A DNA stretch of 64,000 bases from an uncultured Prevotella sp. (GTDB taxonomy: Bacteria > Bacteroidota > Bacteroidia > Bacteroidales > Bacteroidaceae). A program made the position numbers and the translations under genes. The notes below the pieces were generated by a model that was not told the origin of the DNA, searched no databases, and saw nothing but the letters and a program-made list of their open reading frames with translations. Each line of letters begins with the position of its first letter. Within the stretch, counting starts at the first letter, position 1. Positions 45,461 to 53,613 of this stretch are shown piece by piece. Location of the stretch: NCBI GenBank assembly GCA_900318625.1, contig ONLG01000005.1, forward strand, positions 1 to 64,000, given 5' to 3'.

Positions 45461-46039
45461 TCAGTGCTCTATCCAGTTGCGGAGCATGGTCTTTCCGTCG
45501 GGTGTCAGTATGCTTTCCGGGTGGAACTGTATGCCTCTGATGTCGTGCTGCCTGTGGCGCAAGGCCATCACCTGTCCCTCGTCGCTGCGTGCGGTTATCT
45601 CTAAACAGTCGGGAATGGTGTCGCCGTCGACCACCCACGAGTGATAGCGGCCCACGGTGACGGTTTCGGGCAGACCGCCGAACAGGTAGTCGCCGCCCGT
45701 GAGGTGGCAGGGAGTGGCTACTCCGTGGTAGACCGTAGCGAGGTTGACAAGCTGCGAACCGAACACCTGGCCTATGGCCTGATGGCCCAGACACACTCCG
45801 AGGATGGGCTTGCGCCCGGCGTAGGTGCGGATAACATCGAGCAAGAGGCCAGCCTCTTCGGGTATGCCCGGTCCGGGGCTGAGCACAATCTTGTCGAAAG
45901 GCTCCAGTTCGGCGAGCTGGAATTTGTCGTTGCGCACCACACTGCACTCTGCTCCCAGCTCGCGGAGCAGGTGAGCAAGGTTGTAGGTAAAGCTGTCGTA
46001 GTTGTCCACTATGACTATGCGTGTTGTTTTCTTGTTCAT
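45461..46039 (-). CDS. trpG: Anthranilate synthase component II (glutamine amidotransferase)
   Basis: 192 residues. It releases ammonia from glutamine for TrpE. Class I amidotransferase triad: Cys in GVCLGHQAIG near residue 85, His and Glu in IQFHPESIL near 175; also SPGPGIPEEAG. Start MNKKTTRIVIVDNYDSFTYN at 46039; nine codons upstream to 46066 overlap trpE. It is the last trp gene, and might also serve p-aminobenzoate synthesis. Confidence 0.94.
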   Translation of the reverse strand: MNKKTTRIVIVDNYDSFTYNLAHLLRELGAECSVVRNDKFQLAELEPFDKIVLSPGPGIPEEAGLLLDVIRTYAGRKPILGVCLGHQAIGQVFGSQLVNLATVYHGVATPCHLTGGDYLFGGLPETVTVGRYHSWVVDGDTIPDCLEITARSDEGQVMALRHRQHDIRGIQFHPESILTPDGKTMLRNWIEH

Positions 46040-46059
46040 TTGCTTGGTTTTTGTGATTG

Positions 46060-47481
46060 TCAACATTCCTGGTTCTGCGCCATCTCGATGGCTTTGACGA
46101 GTGCTCCGAGCTTGTGGCCCACTTCGCGTAGCTCATACTGGTCGTTGCTCTTTGCCACAACGCCACATCCTGCCTGCATCCACAGCTCGTTGTTGCGGCT
46201 GATGAAGGTGCGGATTACTATTGCCTGGTTCACGTCGCCGTTCATTCCGACAAATCCGATGCAGCCTCCGTAGGCTCCGCGGTTGTGGGGTTCAAGCTCC
46301 GAGATAATCTGCAATGCCCTCACCTTTGGCGCACCAGACAGTGTTCCGGCTGGGAACGTGTCGAAGAAGGCGCGTATCTTGTCGGCTCCGGCATTGAGCT
46401 TTCCGCTCACCCGGCTCACAAGATGTATCACATGACTGTAGTATTGCATATCTTTGTAGAAGTCCACCTGCACCTCATGGCAGTTGCGCGAGAGGTCGTT
46501 GCGTGCCAGGTCGACCAGCATCACGTGCTCGGCGTTCTCCTTCGGGTCGTTGCGCAGGAACTCGGCACCACGGCGGTCGGCCTCGGCATTGCCCGTGCGG
46601 GGTGTTGTTCCGGCAATGGGATCGATATATGCTTTCTCGCCTTCTATGCGGCAGTGGGTCTCGGGCGAAGAGCCGAAGATGCGGAAACCGCCGAAATCGA
46701 AATAGAACAGGTAGGGGCTTGGGTTCACGCTGCGCAGTGTGCGATAGAGAGTGAAGTCGTCGCCCTCGTAGTGTTGGCAGAAACGGCGCGACGGAACAAT
46801 CTGGAACACGTCGCCCCTGAGGCAGTGGCCCACGCAGCGGCGCACCGTTGCGCGGAATTCTTCGTCGCTCGTCGTGGAGCTCGGACTGCCTACAGCCTTG
46901 AAGCCAAAGGTCTGCACACTCTGGCGCAGCAGTGCTTTGCGCAGCTCGTCCATGCCTGCCTGTCCGCCAAGGGTGATGATTGTGAGCTTGTTATTGAAGT
47001 GGTCGAACACCAGAATGTCGCGGAACAGAGTGTAGACAATGTCGGGCGCGTCGTTCTTCGACAGTGTTTCGTCCTTTACCTCTATCTGTTCAAAATAGCG
47101 AACGGCATTGAACGACGTGTAGCCGTAGAGTCCGCAGTGGTTGCTTTGCTCGCCAGTGATGTCGAACCGCTGCAAGAACGCATTGAACGCATCGGCTATG
47201 TAGCTGCTGTCGAGTTGCTCGTCGGGGCTGCTCACAGTCCTCGTGCCATCGGGATAGCTACATTCAATGCGCCCGTGGGCAACAGCTATGCTGGCCAGAG
47301 GGTTTACTCCGATAAACGAACGGCTGTTGTCCTTGTCATGATAGTCGCTGCTCTCCATGAGCACGCTTACTGCTCCGAGGTCGCGAAGCCGCAGATATAC
47401 CCCCACCGGAGTGTGGAGGTCGGCCAGCATAGAGCTGACCGTGGTTGTGTATGCGAATGTGTTGGTCTTAGAATTGTCCAT
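46060..47481 (-). CDS. trpE: Anthranilate synthase component I
   Basis: 473 residues. Converts chorismate and ammonia to anthranilate. Chorismate-binding signatures: GDVFQIVPSRRF, PSPYLFYFDFGGFRIFGSSPE, PIAGTTPRTGNAEAD, DLARNDLSRN, GTLSGAPKVRALQII. The N-terminal domain contains LMESSDYHDKDNSRSFIG, the region where feedback-sensing LLES-type residues occur in other TrpE proteins. The start overlaps trpB by 14 bases. Confidence 0.95.
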   Translation of the reverse strand: MDNSKTNTFAYTTTVSSMLADLHTPVGVYLRLRDLGAVSVLMESSDYHDKDNSRSFIGVNPLASIAVAHGRIECSYPDGTRTVSSPDEQLDSSYIADAFNAFLQRFDITGEQSNHCGLYGYTSFNAVRYFEQIEVKDETLSKNDAPDIVYTLFRDILVFDHFNNKLTIITLGGQAGMDELRKALLRQSVQTFGFKAVGSPSSTTSDEEFRATVRRCVGHCLRGDVFQIVPSRRFCQHYEGDDFTLYRTLRSVNPSPYLFYFDFGGFRIFGSSPETHCRIEGEKAYIDPIAGTTPRTGNAEADRRGAEFLRNDPKENAEHVMLVDLARNDLSRNCHEVQVDFYKDMQYYSHVIHLVSRVSGKLNAGADKIRAFFDTFPAGTLSGAPKVRALQIISELEPHNRGAYGGCIGFVGMNGDVNQAIVIRTFISRNNELWMQAGCGVVAKSNDQYELREVGHKLGALVKAIEMAQNQEC

Positions 47482-48682
47482 ACTCTTTTGCCATTTGTTT
47501 GTTGTTAAGATATGTCTGCACGTCTTTGTCGCCTCGTCCGCTCACCGTGAGCACCACGATGTCGTCTTTGCTGAAACTGATTTTGCTCAGTGCTGCAATG
47601 GCGTGGGCACTCTCTATAGCCGGGATGATGCCCTCCATGCGAGTCAGCTCGTAGCCGGCATAGATGGCTTCGTCGTCGTTCACGGCCAGTATCTCAGTCC
47701 TTCCGCGCTGCGCCAGATCGGCGTGCATGGGTCCGATACCTGGATAGTCGAGTCCTGCCGATATGGTGAAAGCTTCCTCTATCTGCCCGTCTGCGGTCTG
47801 CATCACCAATGAGCGTGCGCCGTGGATTATCCCGACCGTGCCACGGTGCATGGTGGCTGCCGTGCGGTCGGTGTCGATGCCGCTGCCACCAGCCTCGGCC
47901 AGCACTATCCTCACTCGCTCGTCGTCGATGTAATGGTATATCGTACCAGCTGCGTTCGACCCTCCGCCAACGCAGGCAACAAGGCAGTCGGGATAGTCGC
48001 GCCCCGTCTTTTCCATCAGTTGCTGCTTAATCTCTTCGGAGATAATGCTCTGCATACGTGCCACGATGTCGGGATAAGGGTGTGGGCCCATGGTGGAGCC
48101 AACGAGATAGTAGGTATCTTGCGGATGGCAGCACCAGTCGCGTATGGCTTCCGAGCAGGCATCGCTGAGCGTCATGTTGCCCGTTGTCACTGGATGCACC
48201 TCTGCGCCGAGCATCTTCATGCGCTCCACGTTGGTCTTCTGGCGCTCCACGTCGGTCTTGCCCATGAAAACCTCGCAGCGCATACCCATCAGAGCACACA
48301 CCGTGGCTGTTGCCACACCGTGCTGACCGGCTCCTGTCTCGGCAATGATGCGCGTCTTGCCCATCTTCCGGGCCATAAGTATCTGGCCTATGGTGTTGTT
48401 TATCTTGTGCGCACCGGTGTGGTTGAGGTCTTCGCGCTTGAGAAAGAGACGGCATCCGTACTTCTCGCTCATGCGGCGAGCCTCATACAGCGGCGACGGA
48501 CGGCCCACATAGTCGCGCAGCAGGGCGCGGTATTCCTGTTGGAAGCTGTCGCTTTCGATTATTGGAAGGTAGGCTTGCTGCAGGTCGGTGACGCATTTGT
48601 ATAGTATCTCGGGCACGTAGGCTCCGCCAAACTCGCCATAGAAGCCTTTGGAATCTATGGAGTATTTAGTCTTGTTGCTCAT
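47468..48682 (-). CDS. trpB: Tryptophan synthase beta chain
   Basis: 404 residues. Joins indole and serine using pyridoxal phosphate. Motifs: FGGAYVPEIL, LNHTGAHKINN with the PLP Lys, AETGAGQHGVATAT, ACVGGGSNAAGTIYHY (phosphate cup) and SGRGDKD near the end. The long TrpB1 form that pairs with TrpA. It starts 28 bases after trpA. Confidence 0.97.
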   Translation of the reverse strand: MSNKTKYSIDSKGFYGEFGGAYVPEILYKCVTDLQQAYLPIIESDSFQQEYRALLRDYVGRPSPLYEARRMSEKYGCRLFLKREDLNHTGAHKINNTIGQILMARKMGKTRIIAETGAGQHGVATATVCALMGMRCEVFMGKTDVERQKTNVERMKMLGAEVHPVTTGNMTLSDACSEAIRDWCCHPQDTYYLVGSTMGPHPYPDIVARMQSIISEEIKQQLMEKTGRDYPDCLVACVGGGSNAAGTIYHYIDDERVRIVLAEAGGSGIDTDRTAATMHRGTVGIIHGARSLVMQTADGQIEEAFTISAGLDYPGIGPMHADLAQRGRTEILAVNDDEAIYAGYELTRMEGIIPAIESAHAIAALSKISFSKDDIVVLTVSGRGDKDVQTYLNNKQMAKEYGQF

Positions 48683-48710
48683 AATTGTGTTGTTTTCGGT
48701 ATGTTGCAGT

Positions 48711-49493
48711 TTAGTTCTGAAGTGCTTGCATAAGGCTGTCGATGGCCTTTTCGGGGTTGCAAGTTTCGTTGAGAAGGGTCACAAACTTCGAGCCTATGAT
48801 GGCTCCGGCGGCATTCTGCTGCGCACTCTCAAGGGTCTGGCGGTTGCTTATGCCGAAACCTATCATGCGGGGATTGCGCAGCTGCATGGCATTGATGCGG
48901 CGGAAGTACTCCAGCTTGGCATCGCCGAAGCTCTGCTGCGCCCCGGTGATGCTCGCCGAACTGACCATGTAGATGAAGCCGTCGGTGTGTTGGTCGATGA
49001 AACGTATGCGTTCGTCGCTCGTCTCGGGAGTAATCATCATCACTACGCGTATGTCGTAACGGTCGGCAATGGGCTTCACCTGCGACAGGTAGTCGTCGAA
49101 GGGCAAGTCGGGAATGATTACTCCGGAGATGCCTGCCTCCCTACAGTCGCTGAAGAAGGCCTCAAAGCCGTAGTGCATCACCACGTTGAGATAGCCCATC
49201 CATACCAGAGGTATCGTGACTTGGTCTTTCACGGCTCGCAGCTGCGAGAAGAGCAGACTGGTGGTCATGCCGTTTCGCAGTGCCACAGTGCCCGCACTCT
49301 GTATCACAGGGCCGTCGGCAAGAGGGTCGCTGAAGGGCATACCCACCTCAATCATGTCTATGCCGCGTTGCTGCAGGGTCAGTATAACGTCGGCAGTAAG
49401 GTCGGCTGAGGGGCATCCGGCGCAGAAATAAATCGACAACAGCTTGCGTCCAGTGGCTCGCTGGTCGTCAAATAGTTGGTTTATCTTATTCAT
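48711..49493 (-). CDS. trpA: Tryptophan synthase alpha chain
   Basis: 260 residues, TIM barrel. Cleaves indoleglycerol phosphate and channels indole to TrpB. Seen: MIEVGMPFSDPLADGPVIQ with catalytic Glu and Asp, MGYLNVVMHYGFEAF, GVIIPDLPFDDY, SSASITGAQQSF and GFGISNRQTL. It starts 27 bases after trpF. Confidence 0.96.
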   Translation of the reverse strand: MNKINQLFDDQRATGRKLLSIYFCAGCPSADLTADVILTLQQRGIDMIEVGMPFSDPLADGPVIQSAGTVALRNGMTTSLLFSQLRAVKDQVTIPLVWMGYLNVVMHYGFEAFFSDCREAGISGVIIPDLPFDDYLSQVKPIADRYDIRVVMMITPETSDERIRFIDQHTDGFIYMVSSASITGAQQSFGDAKLEYFRRINAMQLRNPRMIGFGISNRQTLESAQQNAAGAIIGSKFVTLLNETCNPEKAIDSLMQALQN

Positions 49494-49520
49494 TTTGTGT
49501 TGGTTATTGGTTCTTGTTAC

Positions 49521-50225
49521 TTACTTTAACTCGGCTATAAATCGCTTCACGAGTGCCGCGTCCTTCATTGCCGGTTCGGTTTCAAAGCGCGAATTTACGT
49601 CTACTCCCAGCAGCTGTGGATGGTTCAGGGCCTTAATCCGTACCGCATCATCGGGACCTATGCCGCCGCTGAGAATGAAAGGCACGTCAAACTTATAGTT
49701 GCTGAGCATCTGCCAGTCAAACTGTCTGCCGCTTCCGCCCTTGCCATCACACTTGGTATCGAACAGGAAATAGTCCGCATGACCGATATACGGCTCGCAT
49801 TTTGCAAAGTCAGATGCCTCTCCGATGCTGATGGTTTTCATTATTTCAATGCCCGGACGGATGTCGGGATCAAGCGTGCGGCGCAGGTTATCAATCATCA
49901 CTGGGCTCTCGTCACCGTGGAGCTGCACCACATCGAGCTTGTAATTAACCACTCGCGTCAGGATGGTCTGCGGCATATCGTCGACAAAAACGCCCACTCT
50001 CTTGACAGGCTTTGGCCTATTTGCAGCCACTTCCCCACTCTCATCACCGCCTGACTCGGCTTTGCCAAACGAAGAATAATCAGGCAATAGTCCGCCACGA
50101 CCACGTATCTGGCTAACAAAACGTTTGCTCTCACTCCAGAAGATGAGGCCTATCCAGTCGGCTCCGGCCTCCACCACGTCGCGAATATTCTGGGCATCGC
50201 GCATACCACATACCTTTACTATCAT
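49521..50225 (-). CDS. trpF: Phosphoribosylanthranilate isomerase
   Basis: 234 residues, slightly longer than the usual 200-210. Catalytic Cys in VKVCGMRD near residue 7 and Asp in LFDTKCDGKGGSGRQFDW near 150; VVQLHGDES and LSGGIGPDD are family motifs. An extra hydrophilic segment of about 18 residues (about 44-72, GLLPDYSSFGKAESGGDES) separates the first beta-alpha unit from VKRVGVFV. The start overlaps the trpC stop by four bases. Confidence 0.93.
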   Translation of the reverse strand: MIVKVCGMRDAQNIRDVVEAGADWIGLIFWSESKRFVSQIRGRGGLLPDYSSFGKAESGGDESGEVAANRPKPVKRVGVFVDDMPQTILTRVVNYKLDVVQLHGDESPVMIDNLRRTLDPDIRPGIEIMKTISIGEASDFAKCEPYIGHADYFLFDTKCDGKGGSGRQFDWQMLSNYKFDVPFILSGGIGPDDAVRIKALNHPQLLGVDVNSRFETEPAMKDAALVKRFIAELK

Positions 50226-51043
50226 AGTTTGCTTATAGTTTGTTGCTCTTCTATTTCCGTAATAAGCTGCTTCAGGGCCTGTCCGGGGTTGTCGCTGCTC
50301 ATAAGGCTTTCGCCGATCAGGAAGCCGCGGTAGCCCACCCGACGCAGTTCTGCTATCGTGGCGGCTGTCTTCAGACCGCTCTCACTCACCTTCACGCTCT
50401 CTGCCGGCAGCAGTTCGGCCATGCGAAACGAGTTTTCGACATCTGTTACGAACGAACCCAGGTTGCGGTTGTTCACTCCGCACACCACGCCATCGGTCGA
50501 AAGATGCGCATATTCGGCCTCTTCTGGAGAGTGCATCTCCAGCAGCACCTCCATGCCAAGCTCCCGGGCTGTCGCCATGAGCTGCCGACAGTGGTCCTTG
50601 TCAAGGCAGGCTGCTATGAGCAAAACGGCTGAAGCTCCGCACTGGCGCGCCATGAAGAGCTGGTATTCGTCGACTATGAAGTTCTTGTAGAGTATTGGGA
50701 TGGTTACACCAGAGGCTCTGGCCACCCGTATGAACTCGTCGTGTCCGGCGAAATATTCGCGGTCGGTGAGTATGCTCACAGCCGCTGCACCGGCCTGCTG
50801 ATAGCTCAGCGGAACGATGTCGGCACGCGCCTGCTCGCTGATCCAGCCCTTCGAGGGTGAGCGGCGCTTGAATTCGGAGATGATGCCGGTAGCCGACTGC
50901 CTCAATGCTTCAGCCAGCGAACCTACGGCTTCGCCCATCAGCGGCTCCACCATAGCGTGTAGTTGCGATTCGGGAAGCAACTTCTTGAACTGCTCCACCT
51001 CCTTTAGTTTGGTCTGAACGATGTCTGACAATATATCTTTCAT
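50222..51043 (-). CDS. trpC: Indole-3-glycerol-phosphate synthase
   Basis: 273 residues. Ring closure of CdRP to indoleglycerol phosphate. Signature IISEFKRRSPSKGWI, SILTDREYFAGHDEF, ILYKNFIVDEYQLF, LEMHSPEEAEY, GVNNRNLGSF and VSESGLKT. The start at 51043 (MKDILSDIVQTK) is chosen; eight codons upstream to 51067 have no counterpart in the family. Confidence 0.95.
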   Translation of the reverse strand: MKDILSDIVQTKLKEVEQFKKLLPESQLHAMVEPLMGEAVGSLAEALRQSATGIISEFKRRSPSKGWISEQARADIVPLSYQQAGAAAVSILTDREYFAGHDEFIRVARASGVTIPILYKNFIVDEYQLFMARQCGASAVLLIAACLDKDHCRQLMATARELGMEVLLEMHSPEEAEYAHLSTDGVVCGVNNRNLGSFVTDVENSFRMAELLPAESVKVSESGLKTAATIAELRRVGYRGFLIGESLMSSDNPGQALKQLITEIEEQQTISKL

Positions 51044-51124
51044 TTCTTTTCGTTGACGTGTTGACAAGTTAATGGGTTGACAAGCTGACGTTTCTGACGA
51101 GCCAGCTGTGTGGCTGACGGGGCA

Positions 51125-52123
51125 TCAACTGTTTATTTCGACAAACCTGCGGAACGTAGCCAGGGCACGTCCGCTGTCTATCGATTCTCTGGCTATGTCG
51201 ATACACTCCTCCACCGACTTGTTGCCTTTCTCCAGCACCTGTATTCCGAAAGCGGCATTGGCCAGCACAATGTTCTTCTGAGCAGGCAGCGCGCGGTTCT
51301 CCAGCACACTGTCGAAAATAGCTGCAGCCTCTTCCTCGGTGGCTCCGCCTACCAGTTCCTCGGGCTTTGCTATCTGGAAGCCGAGGTCGCCGGGGCTGAA
51401 CACGCGCTCGTAGTCGTTGGTATGCACCTTGAAATCGCCCGTGAGCGAAATCTCGTCGTAGCCGTCGATTGAGTGAACGATGCCATAGTCGATGCCTATC
51501 TTCTCGTAAACGCTGCTGTAGAGGCGCATCTGCTGAAGCGTTGCCACGCCCAGCAGCTGGCACTTGGGCTGAGACGGGTTTACAATCGGCCCCAGAAGGT
51601 TGAACACCGTGGGGAATTGCAGTGCCTTGCGGATAGGGCCTACAAACTTCATTGCCTTGGCAAAGAGCTGCGCATGGAGGTAAACGATGCCTGCTTCGTC
51701 CATCGAGCGGTTGAGCCTGTCGAGGTCGTCAGTGAACCTTACGCCGTGATTGGCAATCACATTGGATGCTCCCGAGGTCGACGTGGCTGCATAGTTGCCA
51801 TGCTTGGCCACCTTGTAGCCAGCGCCGGCTATCACGAAGCACGCCGTGGTGGAGATGTTGAAGGTGTTTTTGCGGTCGCCACCGGTACCTACAACGTCTA
51901 TGTATCGCTCGTGGTGCAGCGGTGCTGCCACTCCCGTTTCGAGAATACCGTCGCGGAAGCCCAGCAGCTCGTCCACACTGACACCGCGCATCTGCAAGCC
52001 AGTGAGCAGGGCGGTGATCTGTTCGTCGGGATACTCACTGCGAGTGATGCCCAGCAGTATCTGCTTAGTTTCCTCGCGAGTGAGCTGTTCGTGGTTCAGG
52101 ATTCTGTTTAAAAAGTCTTTCAT
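51125..52123 (-). CDS. trpD: Anthranilate phosphoribosyltransferase
   Basis: 332 residues. Transfers phosphoribose from PRPP to anthranilate. Motifs: VDVVGTGGDRKNTFNIST here as IDVVGTGGDRKNTFNIS, KHGNYAATSTSGASNVI, FLFAKAMKFVGPIRKALQF region, FNLLGPIVNPS and DGYDEISLTG. It is the first structural gene of the operon, right after the leader attenuator. An 81-base gap with repeated GTTGACAAG-like sequence separates it from trpC. Confidence 0.95.
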   Translation of the reverse strand: MKDFLNRILNHEQLTREETKQILLGITRSEYPDEQITALLTGLQMRGVSVDELLGFRDGILETGVAAPLHHERYIDVVGTGGDRKNTFNISTTACFVIAGAGYKVAKHGNYAATSTSGASNVIANHGVRFTDDLDRLNRSMDEAGIVYLHAQLFAKAMKFVGPIRKALQFPTVFNLLGPIVNPSQPKCQLLGVATLQQMRLYSSVYEKIGIDYGIVHSIDGYDEISLTGDFKVHTNDYERVFSPGDLGFQIAKPEELVGGATEEEAAAIFDSVLENRALPAQKNIVLANAAFGIQVLEKGNKSVEECIDIARESIDSGRALATFRRFVEINS

Positions 52124-52163
52124 TGTGTAGTTATTTGTATTGATTGAATGTTGTCAAACTTAA

Positions 52164-52195
52164 AAGAGGCCTGCCGTAAGAACGACAGACCTCTT
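52164..52195 (-). terminator. trp attenuator terminator hairpin
   Basis: On the minus strand AAGAGGTCTGTCG (52195-52183) pairs with CGGCAGGCCTCTT (52176-52164), 13 pairs with two G-U, loop TTCTTA, followed by TTTTAAG. It ends 41 bases before the trpD start. Confidence 0.85.
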
Positions 52196-52244
52196 GTTTG
52201 TTATGCTATTCACTATTATCAACACGGCTGCGGCTCACGACTAA

Positions 52245-52295
52245 TCATAATCTTGAGTTCTGCCACCACCATGCTGTAAATGTGAAATGTGTCAT
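52245..52295 (-). CDS. trpL: trp operon leader peptide with three consecutive Trp codons
   Basis: 16 residues: MTHFTFTAWWWQNSRL, stop TGA. The three TGG codons at 52271-52263 are in a row. The ORF begins about 25 bases after the predicted transcription start and ends about 50 bases before the terminator hairpin. The nine bases GGTGGTGGC (52270-52262) can pair with GCCGCAGCC (52234-52226) at eight of nine positions. This is the arrangement of ribosome-mediated attenuation: when charged tRNA-Trp is short, the ribosome stalls on the Trp codons and the downstream pairing changes. The mechanism is inference; the arrangement is read directly. Confidence 0.88.
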   Translation of the reverse strand: MTHFTFTAWWWQNSRL

Positions 52296-52323
52296 TTTGA
52301 TTGCTATTTGTATGTTACGCTTG

Positions 52324-52354
52324 CAAAAGTACTAACATTTTTCTTTTCTGCAAA
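52324..52354 (-). promoter_or_regulatory. Promoter of the trp operon
   Basis: Minus strand TTTG (52354-52351), 19 bases, TACTTTTG (52331-52324): full consensus. Predicted start near 52318-52320. Confidence 0.85.
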
Positions 52355-52429
52355 TTATTTATCAGTTTTTTATCTCATACGTTTCAAATTCGTTTCAGAC
52401 AGCTCCCACCCCACTGTCAGGCTGCTCTC

Positions 52430-53557
52430 TCAGAGCCTTATGCCGAACGAGGCATTGACAAACCAGTCGTTCAGGTAGCCGCGACTGTCGTCGTGGTGAT
52501 AGCGGAAGTTGTAGAACTGCCCGTAGGCATTGGCAAAGAACCTTCCGAAATTGTAGGTAAGCGACAGCCGCGCATCAAAGTTCACGGCCAAGCCGCTGTT
52601 GTAAGACTCCTTGCCCGCAGGCGTTATGCGCAGGCTTGAGTACCACCACTCCTCCCTTTCAGCGTCGCTGATAGTTGGGTCGTCGAACTTGGGGTCATCC
52701 ATAAGCTGCTCTACGTTTGTCGAATAGTTATATCTTTTCTCCCTGTTCACTACCGTGAGCATCGGCATGGCCATAGCACTGACAAGCAGTCCGCGCGCGG
52801 GAACCCAGTTGAAAGCATAGCCCACGCCCAAGCTTCCCTGCCACATCTTCATACGGCCAAGGCCATGCATCATATAGATAAGGTCGCCGTTCTTGTCCTT
52901 TGCATAGTCGGTGTGGGCGTAGTAGAACATTGCACCGACCATGAGCGACCCTGCCGAGTGCTTCTGCACCACCGACTGGTCGTAGGCCGCAGCGTATGAG
53001 AAGCGCTTACCGTTGAACATATAGTAGGCATCGGCTATCACTGTCTTGCATCGGATGGCTTCCATGAGCTTCACGCGCTTGTCTTTATCAACGTCGCTAC
53101 CATCGCCGAGGTCGCCGCTGACGTCGAACTCTGGATTGTCGTTCTCAAACGAGTGTATGCGCAAGTTCACTCCATAGGCTCCGCCCGTTGCTCCGATGGT
53201 GAAGTAGCTGCCTTTGTCGCCGCCAACATTGACGGTGTAGCCGATGCCGTAGCCGCGGTAGCCGGCCCACACGCCCACATAGCTCGCCGGTTCGGTGGTG
53301 AGCTTAGGCGAAGCCTTGTATTTCACGCCTAATATTTCGCCCGAGGTTTCCATCTTCAGCACGCTTTGGTTCACGTTGCCCTTCACTATTATCTGCCAGG
53401 GCTTCTCTGGAGCATCTATATAGTTGCTGTCTAATCCTTTCACCGACATGGTGTCGATGAAAGCGCCCACCTTTTTAAAGAAGCCTGCCACCCCTCCCTG
53501 TGCAGCACACTGCCCACATACGGCAAGCGACATCAGTATTATTAAGTATCGTTTCAT
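52430..53557 (-). CDS. DUF4421 family outer-membrane-like protein
   Basis: 375 residues with a signal peptide (MKRYLIILMSLAVCGQCAAQ). The rest is rich in alternating aromatic strands (VGVWAGYRGYGIGYTVN, GSLGVGYAFNWVPARG, LSLTYNFGRFFANAYGQ) and ends with an aromatic-hydrophobic strand (NDWFVNASFGIRL), as in outer-membrane barrels. I assign it to DUF4421 from its overall pattern; the function is unknown. The start at 53557 is chosen for its signal peptide. Confidence 0.75.
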   Translation of the reverse strand: MKRYLIILMSLAVCGQCAAQGGVAGFFKKVGAFIDTMSVKGLDSNYIDAPEKPWQIIVKGNVNQSVLKMETSGEILGVKYKASPKLTTEPASYVGVWAGYRGYGIGYTVNVGGDKGSYFTIGATGGAYGVNLRIHSFENDNPEFDVSGDLGDGSDVDKDKRVKLMEAIRCKTVIADAYYMFNGKRFSYAAAYDQSVVQKHSAGSLMVGAMFYYAHTDYAKDKNGDLIYMMHGLGRMKMWQGSLGVGYAFNWVPARGLLVSAMAMPMLTVVNREKRYNYSTNVEQLMDDPKFDDPTISDAEREEWWYSSLRITPAGKESYNSGLAVNFDARLSLTYNFGRFFANAYGQFYNFRYHHDDSRGYLNDWFVNASFGIRL

Positions 53558-53613
53558 AATTGTATATATTATATAAAAAGGTGAGGGGTGAGACATACCG
53601 CTTCTTTCTCCTA

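Larger units (their letters stand above)
52124..52429 (-). other. trp operon leader region
   Basis: 306 bases between trpD and the DUF4421 gene on the same strand. It holds the promoter (52324-52354), leader peptide (52245-52295), a G/C segment able to pair with the Trp codons (52226-52234) and a terminator hairpin (52164-52195). Confidence 0.85.

Noticed and set aside
46285..47508. 407-codon plus-strand open frame
   Set aside because: Antisense shadow of trpE.
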